From Candidatus Bathyarchaeota archaeon (GTDB taxonomy: Archaea > Thermoproteota > Bathyarchaeia > TCS64), in NCBI GenBank assembly GCA_016934355.1, contig JAFGTA010000174.1, positions 1 through 12,023 of the forward strand: DNA of 12,023 nt, given 5' to 3'. A program made the translations under genes and the position numbers. The notes beneath the pieces are model-generated. The model was not told the origin of the DNA and made no database searches. It saw only the letters and a program-made list of their open reading frames with translations. Shown here piece after piece: positions 6,622 through 12,023 of this stretch. How positions within the stretch are numbered: the first letter of the stretch is position 1; the number at the start of each line of letters is the position of its first letter.

Positions 6622-6650
6622 GTACCCCTACTAGGTAGGAGTGGGGGTAC
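6622..6650. repeat. Inverted repeat upstream of the ATPase gene (operator or hairpin)
   Basis: Arms GTACCCCTAC (6622-6631) and GTGGGGGTAC (6641-6650) match as an inverted repeat at 9 of 10 positions, around a 9-nt loop that contains a second small palindrome with the left arm (CCTAC-TAG-GTAGG). GGGGTACCCC at 6619-6628 is itself a perfect palindrome, and GGGGTAC and TACTAG each occur twice. It lies 8-36 bp upstream of the ATPase TTG, where a repressor site or a 5'-leader hairpin would act. Confidence 0.5.
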
Positions 6651-6782
6651 TAGATAAGGTTAATGAATCAGCTCGGAGGCGACGACATTTCTCACTAAGG
6701 ACTCATCGTCTTATGCCTAGTGAGCTTGTATCACGCTATTTCTCTCCTCAACTCTTATCCCGGTTCGCCTACTGTATCCTCT

Positions 6783-7220
6783 GTGGTCGAGTTGGCGAAA
6801 AACAATAAGGAGTTTGTCGGGGCGTGGAGGCTCGTCTCGGTGGAGACGAGGCAGGAGGATGGCAGCCTGTACAGGCGGGGTGAGCGCGTCGGCTACCTCG
6901 TGTACAGCAGGGGCGGCTTCATGTCGGTGGCGTTCATGAAGGGTGGACGCCCTGTCTTCGCGTCTGGGGACATCAGGGGCGGCACGGTGGAGGAGAAGGT
7001 GGCGGCTTTCGACGGCTACGTCTCCTACAGCGGGCGGTACAAGGTTAAGGGGGACAGGGTCATCCACAGAATCGAGGTGAGCCTGTTTCCTAACTGGGTG
7101 GGTGAGGATCAGGAACGGATATTTGAGTTTGAGGGCGACAGGCTGACCTTGAGCACCCCGCTTCAACTCGTCGGCGGCAGACAACTGAGTACCCACCTGA
7201 TCTGGGAGAGGGCAGGCTAG
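6783..7220 (+). CDS. Lipocalin-like domain protein
   Basis: A small beta-rich protein matching the lipocalin-like (Lipocalin_5) family. It shows GAWRLVS near the N-terminus, GYLVYSRGGFMSV, AAFDGYVSYSGRY, VIHRIEVSLFPNWVG, FEFEGDRLTLSTP, and a terminal IWER. These are the family's strands in the usual order, and the domain is complete. Relatives are uncharacterised or found beside secondary-metabolism genes; ligand binding in a beta barrel is inferred only from the fold. There is no signal peptide, so it is probably cytosolic. The start is uncertain. The frame opens with a GTG at 6720, but the family domain begins later, and the GTG at 6783 lies about 26 bp after a weak TATA-like CTTATCC, so a leaderless start there is my choice (146 residues). 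It converges on the surface-protein gene with a 14-bp gap. Confidence 0.78.
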   Translation: MVELAKNNKEFVGAWRLVSVETRQEDGSLYRRGERVGYLVYSRGGFMSVAFMKGGRPVFASGDIRGGTVEEKVAAFDGYVSYSGRYKVKGDRVIHRIEVSLFPNWVGEDQERIFEFEGDRLTLSTPLQLVGGRQLSTHLIWERAG

Positions 7221-7234
7221 GACAGCACAACTGT

Positions 7235-9961
7235 TCAGTGCCTGAACACGAATCTGCGTAGGAGTACGACAGCTGCTGCCGACGCTGCGACTCCTGTGAC
7301 GAGAAGCGAGTTCCGGTATATGACCTGCATCACGCCTTCTCTCTCCATCTGCACGGTGACGGAGGCTTCGCCGTGGAACGGTACATCCGTGGAGGCGTGG
7401 CCTGGCCTGTACTCTTCTTTCTGTGATGATACCTCGTATTGTCCGACGGGCGCGTCGCCTAGCTCGGCGATGCCTTCGGCGTTTGTGAGCAGGTGGATGA
7501 TGGTTTCCTCGTCTCCGTGAAGAGTGCATGTGACGTTGGCGTCGGGTATCGGGGCTCCATCTCGGTCTACTACATGCACCTTTATGAAGCCGATCTGGGG
7601 CGGCTTGACCTCGAACGACTGGGCGTCTGACTCCGCCTCGCTGTGGGTGTCGTCGCCTCGCCATGCTGCCCGGGCGTGGTATGTTCCTTTCTTCTCGGGT
7701 CTGAGGGTCGCCCTGTATTCGCCGCTGGGGTCGGTGACGGCGTACACGGATGTCTCGGTGTCGTTGCATGTTATGGTGAGGTGTACGCCTGTGATGCAGG
7801 CGGGCTGAAGTCTACCCGTTATCACAAGGGTGTCGTTTATGAGGAGCGTCTGGTTCAGCGAGGTTATCTCGATGCTGGACGGCTTCTTGTCGACGCGCAG
7901 GTGCATTGCCTCGCTGGTGGCGGAGGTGTGGTTCTGGTCGCCGCCCCACGTGGCTTGGAGTGTCCAGTCGCCGACGGCGTCGAGCTCGACGGTCTGCGTG
8001 TGCCCCCCCGAGGCGTCGGGGGTGTATTCGCTGCTCTGCGTTGAGCCGTCGGGTTTCACGGTCGTCAGCGTGATCGTTGGGCGCCGGGGCTTGGGCTGGA
8101 TGCTCGTCGTAATGGTGGCGCTCTGGTCGAGGTGGAGCCCGGTCTCTTCTACGTCTAGGCGTAGAGTTGTGGTGATCTTCTTTACTTCTAGTGTTGTTGT
8201 CTTGGTTTCGTCGCTCCACGTCTCGTTGTTGCCGAGCCATGACGCTTTTACCGTGTAGCTCCCGGTCTTCCTAGGGGTGAAGGGTGTGCTGTATCTGCCG
8301 TCTTCGCCAAGCTTGGTGCGTTTGATGTATTCGTAGTCGTCCGGTCCTTTGACCTGTACGTCGACGTAGGCTCCCGGGAAGCTGGGGTCGAGTGATCCCG
8401 TCACATCTACTGTCTCTCCTACGGCTATCTCGCCGTCGCTGAGGGTGCAGGTTAGATGTGAGCCTTGGAGGACGTTGAACCATGTGTCGGCCTCGGAGCC
8501 TAGGCGCTGGTCGTCCCCGGGGTATGAAGCCTCAAGGTGGTATCTGCCGACGCCGTCTATGCCCATCAGGTGGGTGTACCTGCCGGAGGAGTCCAGGGTT
8601 AACTCGTGTTCCTCTACTTGGTTCTCCCAGTCTGTGATCCTCAGGTGCACGCGCCCGCCGGGGGCGGCGGGGCTCAGCCTCCCCGTGACGGCTACGTTAT
8701 CGCGGGGCGAGGGCTTCTCCTTGTCTACGGTGCAGGTCAGGCTCGTCTTGGTGGGGAACAGGAAGCTGAGCAGGTTAAGTTTGTCGCCCCAGGTAGCTTC
8801 TTCTTCGACGCCGTCGTAGCGAGCGTACTCTGTGAAACCGCCTGCGCTGCTGTCGTACCCTTCGATGACGTAGTCTGCGACTGCGCGGTCGCCGTTCTCG
8901 TCGAGGATGCACCATCCGCTGGCTCCGAAGTATATGGAGGCGACCTGGGGCAGGGTCTCCTTCATGGGTGCGTACTCGTAGGCTCCCGTCGCCAGCACGG
9001 TTAGGAAGTGGATTGCCAAGGAGTCGTAGACGCATGCCTGGCTGAACGTCAGGGGTTCCCCGGTCTCGTCGATCATCCTCTGGTTCAGTGTGTCGTAGAA
9101 CGGTGACTCCGCGCACGCGGATGTGGGGCTGAACAGCTTCACCCTGTCCAGTGTGTCGCCGTCTGCGTCTCTGAGGAGTCTCTTGGTTACTGTTTCGGTG
9201 GTGCCGAACCAGGGGACTCTGGGCAGGTACGTGTGCTCGTCTACGTGGTTCAGTATCTCGGGGAGCATGGTGGACCCGAGCAGCAGTACCCCGACCTCTT
9301 CTGCCGTGTACTCGTCTGAGCGTCTCTCGATCTCGGCTTCGGCCCTCTGCAGCGCGTCATGGTAGGAGCCTTCGTCGTAGGTAAATGTCTCGGTCGTGCC
9401 GGTGAATAGGCTCCTGACGTCCTTGCCTACGCCCTGCGTCCAGTCCTCTGTGCTTCTAAGGACGACGAGGTGTCTGATCCCGAATGTTTCCAGTGCTTCG
9501 GATATTACCTTGGGCTGGGCGGTGATGGGAGGGGACAGCCTGAACAGGTTGTCGTCTGGCTTCGCGATCCATAGCCCGTTCGAGGTGGGGCTGATCATTA
9601 GCATGTTGTTGTCGTCGATGTAGCCGAGGGAGCTGCTGGCCATGCTGTCGGTGTCGCCGCCGACTACGGAGACGACGCCCATGGCTTTGAGTCCCTGGAC
9701 TTTTTCAAGGTGGACGGCGCTTTGCCCGGTGGCGTCGTCGATGAGTACGTCGAAGTTCAGTGTGATGCCCAGCGCTTTTAGCTCTGCTCGGGCGTCCTTC
9801 TCGAACATCTGCGCAATTATGCAGTGGGGCTCGTTCTCTTCAAGGTCGCCTATGATGCAGCCGAACTGAAAACCTACGCCCGAGCAGGCTAGGCATGGGG
9901 TGAGCAGTGAGCCGAGTGCGACCGCTAGGATGATGGTCTTCAGGGGTTTTGACGCTGTCAA
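7235..9961 (-). CDS. Surface-anchored LivK-type binding protein with four Ig-like repeats
   Basis: A 908-residue exported protein. Residues 1-25 are a signal peptide (Lys near the N-terminus, then a hydrophobic core ending LACSG; C23/C26 are not in a convincing lipobox). Residues about 35-385 resemble a type-1 periplasmic binding domain of the LivK group: VVSVVGGDTDSMASSS, then MLMISPTSN, then DNLFRLSPP. Four Ig-like beta-sandwich repeats follow, at about 402-498, 499-593, 594-692 and 693-786. Each carries a TGxLxP-like strand, a GxYxxxxxxxxxG turn, and W/Y-x-G-x-x-x-x near its end. Residues 790-872 look like a carboxypeptidase-regulatory (CnaB-like) domain. A membrane helix (about 884-901) with an Arg-rich tail anchors it. 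The binding domain would thus stand off the cell surface. No ABC permease or ATPase gene is nearby. The start is TTG, supported by a TATA box 26 bp upstream. Ligand unknown. Confidence 0.85.
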   Translation of the reverse strand: MTASKPLKTIILAVALGSLLTPCLACSGVGFQFGCIIGDLEENEPHCIIAQMFEKDARAELKALGITLNFDVLIDDATGQSAVHLEKVQGLKAMGVVSVVGGDTDSMASSSLGYIDDNNMLMISPTSNGLWIAKPDDNLFRLSPPITAQPKVISEALETFGIRHLVVLRSTEDWTQGVGKDVRSLFTGTTETFTYDEGSYHDALQRAEAEIERRSDEYTAEEVGVLLLGSTMLPEILNHVDEHTYLPRVPWFGTTETVTKRLLRDADGDTLDRVKLFSPTSACAESPFYDTLNQRMIDETGEPLTFSQACVYDSLAIHFLTVLATGAYEYAPMKETLPQVASIYFGASGWCILDENGDRAVADYVIEGYDSSAGGFTEYARYDGVEEEATWGDKLNLLSFLFPTKTSLTCTVDKEKPSPRDNVAVTGRLSPAAPGGRVHLRITDWENQVEEHELTLDSSGRYTHLMGIDGVGRYHLEASYPGDDQRLGSEADTWFNVLQGSHLTCTLSDGEIAVGETVDVTGSLDPSFPGAYVDVQVKGPDDYEYIKRTKLGEDGRYSTPFTPRKTGSYTVKASWLGNNETWSDETKTTTLEVKKITTTLRLDVEETGLHLDQSATITTSIQPKPRRPTITLTTVKPDGSTQSSEYTPDASGGHTQTVELDAVGDWTLQATWGGDQNHTSATSEAMHLRVDKKPSSIEITSLNQTLLINDTLVITGRLQPACITGVHLTITCNDTETSVYAVTDPSGEYRATLRPEKKGTYHARAAWRGDDTHSEAESDAQSFEVKPPQIGFIKVHVVDRDGAPIPDANVTCTLHGDEETIIHLLTNAEGIAELGDAPVGQYEVSSQKEEYRPGHASTDVPFHGEASVTVQMEREGVMQVIYRNSLLVTGVAASAAAVVLLRRFVFRH

Positions 9962-9980
9962 CGTTCTTAGAAACCTGTAT

Positions 9981-9992
9981 TAAAATATAAAA
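9981..9992 (-). promoter_or_regulatory. Strong TATA box for the surface-protein gene
   Basis: On the minus strand this reads TTTTATATTTTA, and its centre is 26 bp upstream of the TTG at 9961. This spacing puts the transcription start at or beside the start codon, so the mRNA is probably leaderless, in keeping with the absence of a ribosome-binding site. It is the best TATA element in the window. Confidence 0.7.
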
Positions 9993-10164
9993 AAGATGTA
10001 TCCTGCCTAGTTTTTACACAAAAGAGTAACGACTTCTTTGAATAAGTCTTGTTAGAGCGATAGTTAAAATGTATTTTCGATTCTGTAGTCACGAGGCACG
10101 GAGATATTCTATGCTGGGCACTATACATTTACCCATTTCTCATCCCAGAGGTATATGAAGGAAA

Positions 10165-10207
10165 AGAAATCGAGTCCTTTGGAGTAGAGTGAAGGTTGTC
10201 GATTTCT
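10165..10207 (-). terminator. Inverted repeat with T-rich tail at the end of the Fe-S gene
   Basis: AGAAATCGA (10165-10173) and TCGATTTCT (10199-10207) form a perfect 9-bp inverted repeat around 25 nt. It overlaps the last codon and stop of the minus-strand Fe-S gene. Read on that strand, the hairpin is followed by TTTCC and further pyrimidines. Archaeal termination mostly relies on T-rich tracts, so the hairpin's role is uncertain. The rest of the 9962-10205 interval holds only the promoter at 9981-9992 and AT-rich sequence. Confidence 0.4.
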
Positions 10208-11273
10208 ATTGTTTCGTTGACTGTTTCTCGGCGATCGTGTACCAGGCGTCATAGAGCGTCGCCGGTATCTCCCTCCGGGAGCCTTCCGGTTTCCGCGCCA
10301 GCGTAAGCGCTCCGCTTGGGCAGGTTGATACGCATAGCCCACACCCGATGCAGCGATCGGCATCGAATGAGATGGTGCCCCCTTTCTCGGTGATGGCCTG
10401 CATCTGGCATCTTTCAAGGCAGACTCCGCAGCCAACGCAGGCGTCAGGGTCATACTGTGCGGTGAAGGAGCTGACCACAACCTCCGCTGGTTTGGGATAC
10501 TGTTGGAGGCCCTTCAGTATGCCGCAGCAGCATCCGCAGCAACAGCATATCGCGGAGACATACTTGGAGTTCGTTGGGTTCAGCACTAGGTTCGCGTCGT
10601 TGGCCTCAGCTAGAATCGTCATCGCTTCTGCTTTATCGATGAAGCGGCCTCGGCCTGTCTTGACGTAGAAATCCGCGAATTCCCCGAACATTAGGCACGT
10701 CTCCGTGGGCGCGTCGCAGCCTCGTCCCTGCTTCTTTTCCTTGGTTCTACAGATACAGGGTGCCACGGCGAACCTGTCGTTGGCGTCGATCAGCGCCTCC
10801 ACCCGCTCGTAGGGAAGCACCTCTAAGGTTGGTTCAATGCTTTCTCCGATGGGTATGGTACGTAGTTGGTTCAGCTGCCATGTTCCTTCCCTTGGTTCGC
10901 TTGTGTTCCAGTAGTCGTTTAGAGCCTGGAGCAGGTCTTCGTTTAAGTTGTTTACCTGAAACTCGTATATTCCTATGACCCAAGGTATCGCCTGGTATAG
11001 AGTGGGGCCGTGCTTCGGCTGCACCGAGAATATGAGTCCTTTTCTTATCATCTCGCTGAGTAGTTGCTCGGTCTTTGTGACCGTGAGGTTGGCTTTCTCT
11101 GCGATGGTGTCTGCTTCCTCTTGTTCGAGGGTTAGATGAGTGGCTAACCTTGTTTCTTCTGGCGTGAAGAGAAGCTTCAGTAGGCGTAGGTGGGCTCCGG
11201 TTGGGCTTGGTGGGAACCCGCCGGGGAGTTGATCGAGGTGCTCGGCTAATCTGTGATAGACTGTTTCTTCCAT
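10206..11273 (-). CDS. Multi-cluster 4Fe-4S protein with N-terminal winged-helix-like region
   Basis: A 355-residue protein. The N-terminal third (about 35-85: THLTLEQEEADTIAEKANL, then QLLSEMIRKGLIFS) looks like a winged-helix fold. A middle domain carries CIC (173, 175), C186 and C193 in ETCLMFG, and an exceptional ICCCCGCCC stretch (242-250). The C-terminus is a two-cluster ferredoxin: C279/282/285/289 and C308/311/314/318, each in CxxCxxCxxxC spacing and the second ending in CPSGAL. At least two [4Fe-4S] clusters are certain, and further metal or cluster sites are likely. Such proteins occur widely in anaerobic archaea and bacteria as presumed electron-transfer or redox-sensing proteins; the partner is unknown. 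It starts at the ATG at 11273 without a ribosome-binding site. A TATA-like box at 11317-11307 implies a leader of about 12 nt. It is divergent from the amidohydrolase. Confidence 0.87.
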   Translation of the reverse strand: MEETVYHRLAEHLDQLPGGFPPSPTGAHLRLLKLLFTPEETRLATHLTLEQEEADTIAEKANLTVTKTEQLLSEMIRKGLIFSVQPKHGPTLYQAIPWVIGIYEFQVNNLNEDLLQALNDYWNTSEPREGTWQLNQLRTIPIGESIEPTLEVLPYERVEALIDANDRFAVAPCICRTKEKKQGRGCDAPTETCLMFGEFADFYVKTGRGRFIDKAEAMTILAEANDANLVLNPTNSKYVSAICCCCGCCCGILKGLQQYPKPAEVVVSSFTAQYDPDACVGCGVCLERCQMQAITEKGGTISFDADRCIGCGLCVSTCPSGALTLARKPEGSRREIPATLYDAWYTIAEKQSTKQ

Positions 11274-11306
11274 TGAAAGTAACCGGTAGCCAACTCTGTT
11301 CCTATG

Positions 11307-11317
11307 TGTATTTAATG
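11307..11317 (-). promoter_or_regulatory. TATA box for the Fe-S protein gene
   Basis: On the minus strand this reads CATTAAATACA, with its centre about 39 bp upstream of the ATG at 11273. Transcription would start near 11286, giving a very short leader without a Shine-Dalgarno. Confidence 0.5.
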
Positions 11318-11354
11318 ATGAAGGGTGAGTGAAGTGAAAAGGAGGGTTATTGTG

Positions 11355-11364
11355 CCACGCGTGG
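11355..11364. promoter_or_regulatory. Palindrome in the divergent Fe-S/amidohydrolase promoter region
   Basis: CCACGCGTGG is a perfect 10-bp palindrome lying between the two divergent genes, directly upstream of the A-rich promoter of the amidohydrolase. Its place at the edge of a BRE/TATA element suits a regulator-binding site, but no other copy was noticed in this window. Confidence 0.35.
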
Positions 11365-11402
11365 AAAAAGTAAATACGTTATAGATGATAGTGACGGGGG
11401 AG
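11365..11402 (+). promoter_or_regulatory. Promoter and ribosome-binding site of the amidohydrolase gene
   Basis: An A-rich BRE/TATA-like stretch (AAAAAGTAAATA, 11365-11376) and a second AT run (GTTATAGAT, 11378-11386) precede GGGGGAG at 11396-11402. The last is a G-rich Shine-Dalgarno 4-6 nt before the ATG at 11407. Which AT run acts as the TATA box is not clear. Confidence 0.45.
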
Positions 11403-11406
11403 CCCC

Positions 11407-12023
11407 ATGAAGAAAGGTGCAATAGTTGACGTGCACGTCCACCTGACGCCCTATAAGTTCCAGAAGGCGGTGCTGTCGGGAGGCGGCTGGCACGGGATGA
11501 CCGCCCGAGACGGCGAACTCGACAACCCCAAGAACAGGTGGAGCCCCGAGCGACGCATAGAGGAGATGGACAGGCTCGACGTGGACGCCCAGCTCGTCTC
11601 GCCCACAGACTGCTTCTACCAGTACAACCGCGAACCCGAGGCCACCGCGAGGATCGCCATGGAGTGCAACGACGAGATAGCCAAGCTCGCCGAGGACCAC
11701 CCGGACCGCTTCATGGGGCTGGGCACCCTGCCGATGCAGGACGTCGGGCTGGCCAACGACGAGATGAGGAGAGGGATGGCTGAACTCGGCTTGAAGGGGT
11801 TCATGGTAGACGACCACGTTAACGGAGTCACCTACGATGACCCCGCGTATGAGCCGTTCTGGGCCTCAGCGGAGAGGCTGGGCGCGTTCATCCTCGTGCA
11901 CCAGTACGGGCCTACAGTGGTCGAGGGCCGGACGCGCAGGTACTTCCTCCACAACACCGTGGGGAACCTCGTGGACAGGACCCTCACCTACGGCATCCTC
12001 GTAGGCGGCGGCGTCATGGACAG
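11407..12023 (+). CDS. Amidohydrolase family 2 (ACMSD-like) protein, 3' partial
   Basis: The frame is open from the ATG at 11407 to the end of the window (205 codons), so the C-terminal part is missing; relatives are about 300-350 residues. It starts KKGAIVDVHVHL, the H-x-H metal ligand pair of the TIM-barrel amidohydrolases. It continues with DAQLVSPTD, then MGLGTLPMQD, then GLKGFMVDDHVNG and the DPAYEPFWASAERLGAFILVH block, whose His is the next metal ligand. This order is typical of amidohydrolase 2 (ACMSD/decarboxylase-like) enzymes that hydrolyse or decarboxylate aromatic or related substrates. The catalytic Asp after the last strand lies outside the window. It has its own promoter and a good ribosome-binding site. 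Substrate unknown. Confidence 0.9.
   Translation, partial: MKKGAIVDVHVHLTPYKFQKAVLSGGGWHGMTARDGELDNPKNRWSPERRIEEMDRLDVDAQLVSPTDCFYQYNREPEATARIAMECNDEIAKLAEDHPDRFMGLGTLPMQDVGLANDEMRRGMAELGLKGFMVDDHVNGVTYDDPAYEPFWASAERLGAFILVHQYGPTVVEGRTRRYFLHNTVGNLVDRTLTYGILVGGGVMD

Noticed and set aside
6717..7769. 350-residue minus-strand frame across the lipocalin-like gene and the end of the surface-protein gene
   Set aside because: Extremely Arg/His/Pro-rich, no domain, and it conflicts with two supported genes.
7643..9004. Several plus-strand frames of 94-142 residues opposite the surface-protein gene
   Set aside because: They overlap a 908-residue gene with signal peptide, repeats and anchor; their composition is that of antisense shadows.
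10031..10048. Short inverted repeat GACTT...AAGTC upstream of the surface-protein promoter
   Set aside because: Five-base arms around 8 nt are too weak to call an operator.
1..12023. tRNA, rRNA, CRISPR array, insertion sequence or attachment site
   Set aside because: No cloverleaf with a T-loop, no regularly spaced repeats, no transposase or integrase and no flanking direct repeats were seen by eye.

Overview
This window reads as an archaeal chromosome segment. The reasons are AT-rich TATA-type boxes about 26 bp upstream of inferred transcript starts, several genes without a Shine-Dalgarno whose start lies at the predicted transcript 5' end, many GTG and TTG starts, and heavy use of AGG/AGA arginine and ATA isoleucine codons. 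The protein content fits too: an M42 aminopeptidase, an archaeal-type ATPase, a VapBC pair with an archaeal-style antitoxin tail, and a surface protein with a C-terminal membrane anchor. The cysteine-rich ferredoxin-like protein suggests an anaerobe. A TACK-type or Bathyarchaeia-like lineage is plausible but cannot be proved from this sequence.

Layout. Positions 1-1172 (+) hold the 3' end of an M42 peptidase and a closely spaced Dam-type adenine methyltransferase. A DedA/VTT membrane protein (-) converges on the methyltransferase and overlaps its end. An AT-rich divergent promoter region (about 1756-1875) separates it from a vapBC toxin-antitoxin pair (+), followed by a GNAT acetyltransferase with a YoaP-like C-terminal domain and a DinB-fold protein (+). 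These meet a two-gene minus-strand operon, a PLP aminotransferase translationally coupled to a DUF523/TudS-like iron-sulfur protein. Upstream of it lies an archaeal AAA ATPase (-), preceded by an inverted repeat. Then come a lipocalin-like protein (+), a 908-residue surface protein (-) that fuses a LivK-type binding domain to four Ig-like repeats and a C-terminal membrane anchor, a multi-cluster Fe-S protein (-), and the start of a divergent amidohydrolase (+) cut off by the window end.

How the genes work together. Real coupling is visible only for vapB-vapC (TTGA overlap), aminotransferase-DUF523 (GTGA overlap) and probably peptidase-methyltransferase (10 nt gap). The rest looks like single-gene units packed head to head or tail to tail, with short overlaps of convergent ends. 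I saw no tRNA, rRNA, CRISPR array, transposase or integrase. I did not find a convincing new multi-gene system. The most unusual items are the binding-protein/Ig-repeat surface protein, the CCCCGCCC iron-sulfur protein, and the uncharacterised aminotransferase plus TudS-like pair.
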